Positions 8,001 to 15,008 of a DNA stretch of 16,033 nucleotides are shown in pieces. This DNA comes from J038 sp034437535 (GTDB taxonomy: Bacteria; Chloroflexota; Anaerolineae; Aggregatilineales; Phototrophicaceae), in contig DAOTTZ010000120.1 in the NCBI GenBank assembly GCA_034437535.1, forward strand, positions 1 to 16,033, written 5' to 3'. Below the pieces are notes generated by a model, which saw only the letters and a list, made by a program, of their open reading frames with translations, searched no databases and had not been told where the DNA came from. The translations under genes were made by a program, and so were the position numbers. The stretch's first letter is position 1. Every line of letters starts with the position of its first letter.

Positions 8001-8980
8001 GCAACAGCTACACCGCACCAGGGCCGGATACGGTCGAGATCACGTTCAGCGAGACGCTGACCAACGCGACCGCGACCGACGAAAACAACTATCTCCTGCT
8101 AGAAGCCGGGCCGAACGGCACCTTCGAGACAGTCGATTGTGCGGGTGGCCTGCAAGGGGATGACGTGCTGGCCGCGCCGCCCTATAACACATCGAACTAC
8201 ACCGACCCGATCACCACACTGACCGTCAGCCCGGCCCTGCCGGAAGGCGTCTATCGCCTGCACATCTGCGCCGCGCTGACCGATGCCGACGACGGCCTGC
8301 AACTCAACGACGGAGCCGACGAGATCGTAAACTTCACCGTCCTCTCTGTGGAGACGCCGACCGTCACCAGCACCATTACAGCGGGTGGCTTGCCGCTGGA
8401 TGGCAATGTGTTTAACACCACGCTCAACGAGATTGAGATCGCCTTCAGCCTGGACGTGCTACCCGGCACCGGGCCAGACGGAGCCGGTAACGAGAACAAC
8501 TATCTCCTGCTGGAACCGGGCACCAACGGTGCCTTCGAAACGGTCGATTGTGCCGGTGGTTTAGTCGGTGATGATGGGCTGGTGGCACCGCCTTATGCCG
8601 GTTTGACGCACGACGACCCGACCGATACCACCACGTTGACGCTTGACCCGGCGTTGGGTGAGGGCGTGTATCGCCTGCACATCTGCGGCACGACCAGCAT
8701 CGTCAGCGCGGCCAACCCGGATATCGCGCTCAACGGTGGGGCCGATGAGATCGTAGACTTTGAGATCGTGCTGGAAGAAGAACCGGTTGATCCTGTAGAT
8801 CCGGTCGATCCGACTGAGCCGGTGGAGCCAACCGAACCGGTTACACCAGCCCAACCAGGCCAGCAAATCGCCCCGGCACAGCCGGAAGAACTGGGCGTAG
8901 ATGTACTCCCGGCTACGGGTGAGACACCAGCCTGGGCGGATCTGATCCGAGCTGTAATCGGGTTATTCGCCGGCGAATAA
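5033..8980 (+). CDS. Secreted multidomain nuclease, ExeM/NucH-like (endonuclease/exonuclease/phosphatase family)
   Basis: This 1315-residue exported protein probably degrades extracellular DNA. A signal peptide ends near A35 (VPAKA). Residues 36-230 form a beta-rich domain. An Ig-like Big_5 module spans 237-350, and an OB-like domain starting IHEVQGG covers 355-465, as is typical of ExeM/NucH. The catalytic EEP domain runs from about 642 (DIRLVSFNVLNYF) to 965. It contains the metal-binding glutamate in LVELEND (E698), a histidine in VNHFKSKG (H813), GDINAY (D867, N869) and the final SDHDP (D959, H960), so the active site looks complete. Two homologous modules follow (971-1105 and 1106-1248), then a Pro/Asp/Glu linker and LPATG at 1292-1296. 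AGGGGAAG lies just before the ATG. The gene seems monocistronic, with a strong terminator. The nuclease class is firm; the physiological role (DNA as nutrient or biofilm turnover) is inferred. Confidence 0.9.
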   Translation: MRHLRISYRWGLHALILVLFSALSLSFLSTVPAKAAPVVFFSESFETDGNGTRYGTVPLEFTDGSGDFFTRTDGSNIGSFVEYFGADGSFYFAAMDTNGEPPNATTVTLDITGIDITGQSNLSVEILVAEDDDGANQDWDADSRVRLQAQIDGGGYVDVICFAGQGATNTEPLLDTDCDGTGDSTALTPTFANFASVIAGTGNTLDLRVLIENLEAGDEDVAFDNIRVLGETTASDTTPPQVSSTTPADTATGVAVDANITIDFDETVNYPPGSFTVSCTSSGLIGFSLTTTSPSTTATLDPTGDFANGETCTVTVFATNVTDNAGNELDGDGDGTAGDNFTFSFDTAAATVITPIHEVQGGPGTYDPNPFTGIVEASPLDGLSVTIQGIVVGDHQEAGEFNGFFVQEEDADADIDPATSEGIFVFCGGGAICPNVSLGDLVTVTGAVDEFFSMTQIDNDNSDFNVTIESNGNPLPSPATVTLPVAIPATNITADPREAFEGMRVTVTTPLTVIEYFDFDRFGEIKVASGTRPYQYTHTNAPSVPGYTAWLEELVSRTLVIDDGSGLQNVDPKVYPAGFPANSFRGGDTVNNLEGVLNYSFDEWRVQVYDPSANAATDGDPLALTFTSVNTRPAAPNPVGGDIRLVSFNVLNYFNGDGAGGGFPTARGAETFGDFQRQNDKIVEALCALDADIIGLVELENDYDEIAVELIAGEELAQNLTSNCGRNYTLVDPGGNVGTDQIAVGFIYDSNVIDIAPGTTVEVLDDSDAGTVGFTTPLFTGPDTNRAALAATFEVIDNTNPSFGGVFTVAVNHFKSKGGSGSGGNADAGDGQGNWNLRRDRAALALVQWLGLNPTGTADPDYMIIGDINAYKQEDPIVTLETAGYTDLLESLIGVNAYGFLFDGQIGYLDYAMSNTDLTPQVTGISEWHINADEPDALDYSTEFNPPGWYAVNPYRSSDHDPVLVGLSLTVPDIPTVISVVDGNNDPLDGNSYTAPGPDTVEITFSETLTNATATDENNYLLLEAGPNGTFETVDCAGGLQGDDVLAAPPYNTSNYTDPITTLTVSPALPEGVYRLHICAALTDADDGLQLNDGADEIVNFTVLSVETPTVTSTITAGGLPLDGNVFNTTLNEIEIAFSLDVLPGTGPDGAGNENNYLLLEPGTNGAFETVDCAGGLVGDDGLVAPPYAGLTHDDPTDTTTLTLDPALGEGVYRLHICGTTSIVSAANPDIALNGGADEIVDFEIVLEEEPVDPVDPVDPTEPVEPTEPVTPAQPGQQIAPAQPEELGVDVLPATGETPAWADLIRAVIGLFAGE
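8081..8185 (+). repeat. Repeat unit 1 core of a tandem module in the nuclease gene
   Basis: This 105-base core matches 8492-8596 closely at both DNA and protein level (NNYLLLEAGPNGTFETVDCA here). It is the best conserved part of a module of about 135 residues, which also ends in a matching EGVYRLHIC stretch. The copies are 411 bases apart and in the same frame, which indicates internal duplication. Confidence 0.85.
8492..8596 (+). repeat. Repeat unit 2 core of a tandem module in the nuclease gene
   Basis: This is the second copy of the 105-base core; it encodes NNYLLLEPGTNGAFETVDCA. Both copies keep one cysteine in VDCAGG and one in RLHIC, a pair that could form a disulfide in each exported module. 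Third positions have drifted, so the duplication is not very recent. Confidence 0.85.
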
Positions 8981-9009
8981 CACCCTAACAATCAATCAGC
9001 TTGTCCTGG

Positions 9010-9041
9010 CGGGCGGGGTCAATCATGATCCCGCCCGTTTT
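9010..9041 (+). terminator. Strong intrinsic terminator after the nuclease gene
   Basis: A 12-bp GC-rich stem (9010-9021 with 9026-9037, one G-T pair) closes an ATCA loop and is followed by TTTT. It sits between two convergent genes. The T-run serves the + strand, but the stem would also form in the opposing transcript. Confidence 0.88.
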
Positions 9042-9044
9042 GTA

Positions 9045-11255
9045 TCACTCCGCCGTGAGTAATTCGCGGTCACCCTGGGCATTTCGCACCAGTAGCACCG
9101 TGCCGACCGCCTCAACCAGACTATTGATCCGGTCGCCATAACTGGCGTCTTCTTCCTCGGAGGGCAGGTGCATCCCCAGGATGGTGAGATCGGCATGGCG
9201 GCTGTTGCGGCGGATGATGTCTACCAGTTTTTCGTTCCGGTCAGGCCGCACGATAATCACTGGCTCCGCTGGCACGCGCACGCTATCCAGCAAGTTTTCG
9301 GTGTGCTTGCGAACCTCTGCCACCCCGGCGGTGCTGTTCACCACCCGGATGATGCGGATCTGTGACGATTTCCAGGTCGGGTGCCCGCTGATGATATAAG
9401 CCAGGATGAGCATTAAGTCTTCGTTGCCGCCGCGCCCTTGCCACCACACGTTGATCTGCTTCCGCTCCCCAAACCCGTGTTCATCATCATAATTGAGGAA
9501 TAGCACCGACTTGCCCAGTTTATTCAAGTCACGGAGCAAGCCCATCTGCGCCTGGCGTCCGTCGGCTGTCCGGCTCCAGCCGAACATAACCGCGTTGGCT
9601 TCCAGGTAGCCGATGCCGTGTGTCTGTACGATGGTCACCGCGCCCTGGCGGAAGTTTTCCACCACTTCGGCTTCTGCAAAGGCGGAAACCCCCATGTCGT
9701 CGATGTATTTTTTGATGCCCCGCTTCGCCACATCCCGCAGGTGGGCGATGTTGGCGTCGTTGATATTACCGGGGATCAACTGGAAGAAGGTGACGATGCC
9801 ACGTCCCAGGCTTAACCACTGGGCTACCGTCGCCAGTTCCGCCCGGTTATGCGGCTGGCCGGTGAACACGATGATGTTGGGCCGCCAGTTCTTCAGGCCC
9901 AGCGACATCGAATCCAGCCGGAGCAGGGCATAACGCGAGAGTGTGAACCAGACGCCGCTTCGCAGGTCACCCCAGGTGCGTTCGATCTCACGCCGTTCCA
10001 GGTAAAGGAAGAACCCGTAACTGACGACAATCGCGACGATTGTCGCCGGCGGGCTGATGAGGAACATCGCGCCATAACAACCCAACGCCCCCACCAACGA
10101 GACATACCAGGGGATGCGAAAACGGGGGCGGAAGCTCGGATTTTGTACCAACCGCTCCATACTGGCGACCAGATTCACCATGCCATACGTGTTCAAGAAG
10201 AACATGGTGATGATCGGTGCGACGAAATCGAGATCACCCGCCCAGATGATGGCGACCGCGATACCACCGGTGATGATAACGGCCATGCGTGGCTCGGTCT
10301 TACTGCCTAATTGCCACGAGATCCACTCCGGCACGATGCGGTCACGGGCGATGGCCTGCAAGGTGCGCGGCGCGGCCAGCACACTCCCCAACGCGGAGGA
10401 TAACGTACTGGCCCACACTCCGGCTAGAATCAAGATCGGGATGCTGGCGACCTCTTGCATGGCGAGATTGTTGGTCAGCAATTCCTGCCGGTCGAGATTG
10501 AACGACAGCCAGACCGCCACCATCATATAAACGATTGCGGTGAAGATGATCGAGATGATCGTCCCGCGTGGAATGCTCTTGCTGGGGTCTTTCAAATCGC
10601 CGGAGAGACTCACGCCGACTTCGATACCCGTCACCGCCGGGAAGAACAGCGCGAACACCACCCAAAACCCACTTCCTTCGCGGAATTCCGGCTGAAGTAC
10701 CAGTTCGCCGCCCGTGTTCCAACCCCCGGTGAAGAACGAGACAATCGCGGCGGCCAGGATCGCCAGGATGAAAAATTGGATCTTGAGCGCGAAATCCGCA
10801 CCGATGTAGGCGATGACCACGAACAAAATCGCCACCACCGTTGCGATCAAGCGCGGGTCAATGGCCGCGAAAAATTCCACCGTTCGGGCCGCCTCGGTAA
10901 AGCCGATGATGTAAAAGGCGACCGAAATGGCCTGCGATAAAAACAGCGGAATACCAATCGCCCCGCCGATTTCCAGGCCCAGCGACCGCGAGATAATGTA
11001 GTAATTGCCACCAGCGCGGACGGTCATATTGGTGGCGATGGCCGATAACGAAAGCCCGGTCATCAATGAGATGGCATTGGCAATGGCGATAATCAACAAC
11101 GCATTCCACAGGCCAGCCTGGCCCACCACTTCCCCCATGCGGAGGAATAAAATAATGCCGAGAATCGTCAGAACATTGGGTGTAAAAACACCTGCGAACG
11201 TGCCGAAACGGGCGGTCGTATTGCCGCTATCGACCTGGGGCGTGGTCACTGTCAT
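9045..11255 (-). CDS. SLC12-like cation-chloride cotransporter family permease (APC superfamily)
   Basis: This 736-residue integral membrane protein has about 12 helices in residues 20-420 and a cytosolic C-terminal domain. Several stretches follow the SLC12 pattern closely: GIILFLRMGEVVGQAG (33-48), AGGNYYIISRSLG (81-93), GDLKDPSKSIPRGT (219-232), SALGSVLAAPRTLQAIARD (287-305) and FRPRFRIPWYVSLVGALGC (375-393). The C-terminal part starts with RPNIIVFTGQP (458-468), the same place and wording as the SLC12 regulatory domain. The last 50 residues (ADLTILGMHLPSEEED, then TVLLVRNAQ) recall a universal-stress-protein fold. The family transports Na+, K+ and Cl- together in eukaryotes. The ions moved by bacterial members are uncertain, and an amino-acid or polyamine substrate remains possible. 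The gene is alone between a convergent nuclease and a divergent TIR-like gene. GGAG lies 10 bases before the ATG, inside an inverted repeat. Confidence 0.9.
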   Translation of the reverse strand: MTVTTPQVDSGNTTARFGTFAGVFTPNVLTILGIILFLRMGEVVGQAGLWNALLIIAIANAISLMTGLSLSAIATNMTVRAGGNYYIISRSLGLEIGGAIGIPLFLSQAISVAFYIIGFTEAARTVEFFAAIDPRLIATVVAILFVVIAYIGADFALKIQFFILAILAAAIVSFFTGGWNTGGELVLQPEFREGSGFWVVFALFFPAVTGIEVGVSLSGDLKDPSKSIPRGTIISIIFTAIVYMMVAVWLSFNLDRQELLTNNLAMQEVASIPILILAGVWASTLSSALGSVLAAPRTLQAIARDRIVPEWISWQLGSKTEPRMAVIITGGIAVAIIWAGDLDFVAPIITMFFLNTYGMVNLVASMERLVQNPSFRPRFRIPWYVSLVGALGCYGAMFLISPPATIVAIVVSYGFFLYLERREIERTWGDLRSGVWFTLSRYALLRLDSMSLGLKNWRPNIIVFTGQPHNRAELATVAQWLSLGRGIVTFFQLIPGNINDANIAHLRDVAKRGIKKYIDDMGVSAFAEAEVVENFRQGAVTIVQTHGIGYLEANAVMFGWSRTADGRQAQMGLLRDLNKLGKSVLFLNYDDEHGFGERKQINVWWQGRGGNEDLMLILAYIISGHPTWKSSQIRIIRVVNSTAGVAEVRKHTENLLDSVRVPAEPVIIVRPDRNEKLVDIIRRNSRHADLTILGMHLPSEEEDASYGDRINSLVEAVGTVLLVRNAQGDRELLTAE

Positions 11256-11257
11256 AG

Positions 11258-11272
11258 GATGGATACTCCATC
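11258..11272 (-). promoter_or_regulatory. Inverted repeat covering the ribosome binding site of the SLC12-like gene
   Basis: GATGGA-TAC-TCCATC has perfect 6-bp arms around a 3-base gap. In the transcript of the transporter gene the GGAG ribosome site falls in the first arm and loop edge, and the hairpin ends 2 bases before the AUG. It could damp translation or be a DNA operator. The stem is short, so its effect is uncertain. Confidence 0.4.
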
Positions 11273-11289
11273 AAGGGCGTCAGGCGCAC

Positions 11290-11295
11290 ATTCTA
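11290..11295 (-). promoter_or_regulatory. Probable -10 element of the SLC12-like gene
   Basis: On the minus strand TAGAAT (five of six consensus bases) lies 34 bases before the ATG. The best -35 is a poor TGGTAA with a 16-base spacer. Confidence 0.35.
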
Positions 11296-11409
11296 GCAGA
11301 TTTCAGCTATGTTACCAGCGGTGGCATATGAGACTTCGGTGTATGGTGCTGGACGCGCCGCGACCGCCATTGGTAAGATAGGGTCATATTGTGAAAGATA
11401 GGACAAACC

Positions 11410-12231
11410 ATGACGACGATTACCCTGGCATATAACGACGCCGATGGTGCGCTGGCGGAGCGCATCCAGGCGGATTTAACCGGCGCGGGTTACACCCTGA
11501 CCGACACCGTTCAAACCGATACCCAGGACACACTGACGATTGTCATCTTATCCCAGACCAGTGCCGCCGATGGCATGGTACAGGCCAAGATCGTCCAGGC
11601 GTTAGACGCCAAACAGCATGTCCTGCCGGTGAAGGCAGGCCCGGTGCCCCTGCCGCGCCTGCTGGAAAACTTGCAACCCCTGGATTTTGCCACCGGGTAC
11701 CGCGCTAAAGCCCTGCTCAACCGGGTGGACGCCCTCACCGGGCCAGACGCGCCCGCACCCGTCGTCACCCACACCCCCGGCATCCAACGGCAAAACCGGC
11801 GCACCGCCGTGATCGTCGGGTTGGCGGCGGGGTTGATGTTTGTATTGGCGATCATCGGGGTGATTGCCGGGCCGTTCCAACCGCCGACTGACGAATTCGC
11901 CGGGGTAGAGACGCAGATCTACCTGACTCGTAACTTCTTCATCGATGAAGCCCTGCCCAAAAGCACCGAGGACGCGCTGGCCTTCCAGCCGACGGTGGAA
12001 GCCGCCCGTGAGACCGTCCAGCCATTTTTGATCTTGACCGCGACCGGGATTGCAGAATTCGGTGAGGCCACCTTCTACCCACGCAGTACCGACGAGGCGG
12101 TCGATTTCGACCTGACGTTAGAGCGAGTCAGCACGGTGGTGCAGGGGCGTATGGCGGCCACCGTGACCGAACGGGCCGTGTTCGCGCAGACCGTCACGCC
12201 GACACCGCCCCCGACGAACAGCGGCGGCTAA
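11410..12231 (+). CDS. TIR-like domain membrane protein, probably lacking the catalytic glutamate
   Basis: In this 273-residue protein, residues 3-108 fit a TIR-like flavodoxin fold. It opens with ITLAYNDADGALAERIQADL, compared with the usual start 'FISYxxxDxxxAxxL', and has a strand ending TIVILSQTSA and a strand HVLPVKAGPVPLPRLL. The helix after the LSQTSA strand would normally carry the NADase glutamate (pattern SxxWxxxE); here the aligned residue is K60 (MVQAKIVQAL). A linker (109-130) leads to one transmembrane helix (132-154) and an extracytoplasmic domain of about 120 residues with a Thr/Pro tail. The N-terminus should face the cytosol. It could be a scaffold or sensor rather than an enzyme. 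AGGA lies about 7 bases before the ATG. The stop overlaps that of the convergent SGNH gene by 4 bases. The TIR call is moderate; the topology is firm. Confidence 0.7.
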   Translation: MTTITLAYNDADGALAERIQADLTGAGYTLTDTVQTDTQDTLTIVILSQTSAADGMVQAKIVQALDAKQHVLPVKAGPVPLPRLLENLQPLDFATGYRAKALLNRVDALTGPDAPAPVVTHTPGIQRQNRRTAVIVGLAAGLMFVLAIIGVIAGPFQPPTDEFAGVETQIYLTRNFFIDEALPKSTEDALAFQPTVEAARETVQPFLILTATGIAEFGEATFYPRSTDEAVDFDLTLERVSTVVQGRMAATVTERAVFAQTVTPTPPPTNSGG

Positions 12232-13313
12232 TCCCACCAATCTTGAATCGCATCTGCCGCCAACTGATGCCCGGCCCGTGTAAAGTGGCCGTCATGCTCA
12301 TAATATAGTGGCTCGCCCGTCCAGTCCGCGAAGATCGGATACAGGTTGAGTGTCTCGATCCCTTCCGCCTGGAGGGCCTCCGCGTAAAAGGCGTAAGTCT
12401 CCGCCGGGCGGAGCATCCGGGCGGCGTCATCAGCCGGGTCGAGCGACGGCTGGAACAACGGCGGCAGACTGTACCGTCCAGGGATCAAAACCACCGCAAA
12501 TTCACTGCCCTCCGCCGTGACGAGATCGTTCAACTGCCGGATGAGATCCAGCGTTAAAGTGTGAGCCTCCAACCAATGCGGGATCACCCGGCTGTAAACG
12601 TTGTCGGATCGCGCCTCGACCGGCATCGTGCTAGCATCTGGGCGATAGGGCAACGCCGCAAACCATTGATACGCTGGTGAATCAGGGAATAGGGCCGGGT
12701 CGGTCTGCCACATCTCACGGGTGATGGTCCAGTCGTCTTCTGCGTCTGCCCGCACCAACCGCCGACCAGCGAAGGCGTTATCCCACACATCATTGCTGAT
12801 GTACACCGTCAATAAGACGTGATCCGCGTCGAAGGTCTGCCCGTAGACGGCATACAGCGCGATCTGGGCGGCGGTGTCCATCGTCTGCACACCCAGGTTA
12901 TGCACCGGCTGGCCTAGCCGGTCTTCCAGCAATCGCGGGAAGCCGTCTTCACGCGGCACCTCATTACCCTGCGCGAAGGAATCCCCCAGCAGTAAGATGC
13001 TCTCCGCCGGTGGCGCGTTCCAGTCGTCGTCATCGTGGAAGCCATACGCATTGTAGCGGATTAAGTTTTCGCGCTCGTCCGGCGTGTTGAAGGTGTGGGT
13101 ATACCCCAGGCAGGGGGTCATCTCCACCTGTTCGCCGATGATGCGCTGAACCCGCGCCAGGGCCGCCAGGTCTGGTTCGCCACAGGTATATGTGGCGGCC
13201 AGGAAGCGATTACGGATCTCCGGCACGGTGAGCAATACGCCGACCAGCCCCAGGCCAGCCAGCGTGCCGAACACGATCAACAAACTATTTTGTACCCAAC
13301 GTTTTTTCCACAT
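12228..13313 (-). CDS. Membrane-anchored SGNH/GDSL-type hydrolase
   Basis: This 361-residue protein is a likely esterase or acyltransferase-like hydrolase acting outside the cytoplasmic membrane. An N-terminal anchor (WVQNSLLIVFGTLAGLGLVG, from about residue 7) is preceded by basic residues. The SGNH blocks are in order: LLLGDSFAQGNE with nucleophile S112, NLGVQTMD with G141 (oxyanion), YISND with N174, and EHDGHFTRAGH with D341 and H343 as the final dyad. The block order and spacing recall AlgX/DltD-type and other extracytoplasmic SGNH proteins. The ATG at 13313 is preferred; a GTG at 13316 is equally possible and neither has a good ribosome site. It begins only 9 bases after the pfaD stop, so the two genes are probably cotranscribed and translationally coupled. 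The substrate is unknown; an acyl ester made or modified with the help of pfaD is a reasonable guess. Confidence 0.85.
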   Translation of the reverse strand: MWKKRWVQNSLLIVFGTLAGLGLVGVLLTVPEIRNRFLAATYTCGEPDLAALARVQRIIGEQVEMTPCLGYTHTFNTPDERENLIRYNAYGFHDDDDWNAPPAESILLLGDSFAQGNEVPREDGFPRLLEDRLGQPVHNLGVQTMDTAAQIALYAVYGQTFDADHVLLTVYISNDVWDNAFAGRRLVRADAEDDWTITREMWQTDPALFPDSPAYQWFAALPYRPDASTMPVEARSDNVYSRVIPHWLEAHTLTLDLIRQLNDLVTAEGSEFAVVLIPGRYSLPPLFQPSLDPADDAARMLRPAETYAFYAEALQAEGIETLNLYPIFADWTGEPLYYEHDGHFTRAGHQLAADAIQDWWD

Positions 13314-13322
13314 CACGTCCGG

Positions 13323-14915
13323 TCACTGTCGCGGTTCGTAGCTGAGGAAATGCGTCGGGAAGGTCACCCCGGCCATGCGCAGGCCCTGCAAGCGATACAG
13401 GTAAGCCGTCCCGCGCATGATTTGCTCGGCGATGTCTGGCGCGTGGCGGTTTTCGTACTGCTCCAGGTAGGTGCCTTTCGCCCAGGCGTTGAACGCACCC
13501 ATCGCCGGCCCACACCAGATCTGATAATCCATCTCGCGCCCTTGCTCGCCCACGTTCGACCAGCGCGACGATAAGCCCAGGTACCAGCGGAAGATCAGGG
13601 CCATCTTGCGCTTGGGGTTGGCCTCCGCCCGGCGGATTTGCTCCGGGTCACGCTCGTTGAAATACGCCACAGTATCCGCCCAGATGTCCTCTAAAGGCCG
13701 CTGGAACACACTCTTTTCCAGTCGCTGGCGGTCTTTGGCCGGGATGTCGTCAATACTGCCGTAGGTGGTGTAATACTCATAGAGCTTTTGCGCCCGCATC
13801 GGGAACATCGTCCCCCGCTTGAGTACCTGCACTGTCACACCCATTTCGAACATATCCGCCGCCGGGGCCATCGCTACATCGGCCATATCCGCCTGGCTGA
13901 GGGCCTGCTTGGTGTGGAGCGATGAACCGGCCTCCATCGTGGCCTGGTTGATCGACCCGGTGACCACGTAAGCCGCCCCCATCATGAAGGTCGCCAGGGC
14001 CGCGCTCGGCGTGCCGATGCCACCCCCGGCCCCCACGCGAACCGGCGTCGGGTAACCATATTCCGCCTGGATCTCGTCCCGCAAGGCCAGGATAGACGGC
14101 AACAGCGCGACCAACGGGCGGTTATCTGTGTGGCCGCCGCTATCGGCTTCACAGGTGATGTCGTCCGCCATCGGGACAGATCCCGCCAGTTCGGCTTGCT
14201 CCGCCGTGATGTGACCGGCCTCCACCAAAGGCGTGAGCAGACGCTCCGGCGCGGGTTGCATAAACACCGTCGCGACTTCCCGCCGGCTGAGTTTGGCGAT
14301 CACGCGGTTGCCGATGTGTGCGCTTCCGTCCGGGTTGCGGGTAAGGCCAGCGGCGCGATAACGCACCACATGCGGCGTCAGGTCGAGGAAGGCCGATGCT
14401 TCCACCGTGCGGACGCCGTGCTTGAGGTAAAGCTCCACCGCGCCCCGTTCCATCGCGGCTTCATTCGGGCTGTGGATCAGGTTGAAGGCATACGGTCCGT
14501 CGGGTAACTCCGCCTGGATGCGCTCGATGGCCGCTTCTACCCGGCCCGGTACCAGGCCCGCCGCCCCGAACGACGCCAGGATCCCGGCTTTGCCCAGCGC
14601 GATGACCAGATCTTCCGACGCGATACCACCGGCCATCGCACCAGCGGCATAACTGTACCGCACGCCATGATCCTGCTGGAAGCTGGCATCACCCAGTTGG
14701 GCCGGGGCACTGGCGGGGGCTGTCGCCGCTACCGGCAGGCCGTTGGGGATATTGCCCGCGTGGATCTGCCCGCCACGCCCGACACCCAGGTTATCGCCAT
14801 CGCGCACGATGACCACCGGTTGCGCCAGGTCACGCAGGCGGTCGATCATCCCGGCTTCATCATAGGCCACATCATCCCCAACCCAGGTTTGAGTCGTTGT
14901 GTTTCTGCTCGTCAT
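13323..14915 (-). CDS. pfaD-like: PfaD-family FMN-dependent enoyl-reductase-like protein
   Basis: This 530-residue protein matches the PfaD family along its whole length. PfaD proteins act as a stand-alone enoyl reductase for PUFA synthases and trans-AT polyketide synthases. Diagnostic stretches include MADDITCEADSGGHTDNRPL (the EADSGG part begins at about 256), VGAGGGIGTP (phosphate-binding loop, near 292), YVVTGSINQA, MAPAADMFEMGVTVQVLKRG, KMALIFRWYLGLSSRWS and DYQIWCGPAMGAFN. The barrel is of the 2-nitropropane-dioxygenase type. The open frame extends to a TTG at 14966, but I prefer the ATG at 14915, which has GAGAG 10 bases upstream and gives the usual N-terminus. No ketosynthase, acyltransferase or carrier-protein gene is visible, so it is an orphan within this window. 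It is the first gene of a probable operon with the SGNH hydrolase and is divergent from an FAH-family gene. Confidence 0.93.
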   Translation of the reverse strand: MTSRNTTTQTWVGDDVAYDEAGMIDRLRDLAQPVVIVRDGDNLGVGRGGQIHAGNIPNGLPVAATAPASAPAQLGDASFQQDHGVRYSYAAGAMAGGIASEDLVIALGKAGILASFGAAGLVPGRVEAAIERIQAELPDGPYAFNLIHSPNEAAMERGAVELYLKHGVRTVEASAFLDLTPHVVRYRAAGLTRNPDGSAHIGNRVIAKLSRREVATVFMQPAPERLLTPLVEAGHITAEQAELAGSVPMADDITCEADSGGHTDNRPLVALLPSILALRDEIQAEYGYPTPVRVGAGGGIGTPSAALATFMMGAAYVVTGSINQATMEAGSSLHTKQALSQADMADVAMAPAADMFEMGVTVQVLKRGTMFPMRAQKLYEYYTTYGSIDDIPAKDRQRLEKSVFQRPLEDIWADTVAYFNERDPEQIRRAEANPKRKMALIFRWYLGLSSRWSNVGEQGREMDYQIWCGPAMGAFNAWAKGTYLEQYENRHAPDIAEQIMRGTAYLYRLQGLRMAGVTFPTHFLSYEPRQ

Positions 14916-14953
14916 ATAATTGTCGCTCTCGTTCTGTTTAATCTCATGCCGCA

Positions 14954-14982
14954 ATGATAACGGCAAATTGCATTTTTAAGAA
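14954..14982 (-). promoter_or_regulatory. Possible promoter of the pfaD-like operon
   Basis: On the minus strand TTCTTA (14977-14982) and TATCAT (14954-14959) are 17 bases apart, with the -10 38 bases before the ATG. The -10 matches five of six consensus bases and the -35 only three. Confidence 0.4.
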
Positions 14983-14984
14983 CG

Positions 14985-14994
14985 GGAACGTTCC
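14985..14994. promoter_or_regulatory. 10-bp palindrome in the pfaD/FAH divergent region, candidate shared operator
   Basis: GGAACGTTCC is a perfect palindrome with the CG centre typical of LacI/PurR-type operators. It lies just upstream of the possible pfaD -35 and overlaps the -35 zone expected for the FAH gene. A protein bound here could therefore control both genes. A 10-bp palindrome can arise by chance, so confidence is modest. Confidence 0.35.
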
Positions 14995-15002
14995 GCGTCC
15001 GA

Positions 15003-15008
15003 TACAAT
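15003..15008 (+). promoter_or_regulatory. Possible -10 element of the FAH-family gene
   Basis: TACAAT (five of six consensus bases) lies 37 bases before the ATG. No good -35 is seen at 16-18 bases upstream, where the palindrome lies. Confidence 0.35.

Noticed and set aside
14916..14966. Upstream TTG start extending the pfaD-like gene by 17 codons
   Set aside because: The extra residues (starting LPLSLRHEIKQ when read literally) do not look like the family, TTG is rare, and the ATG at 14915 has a usable ribosome site.
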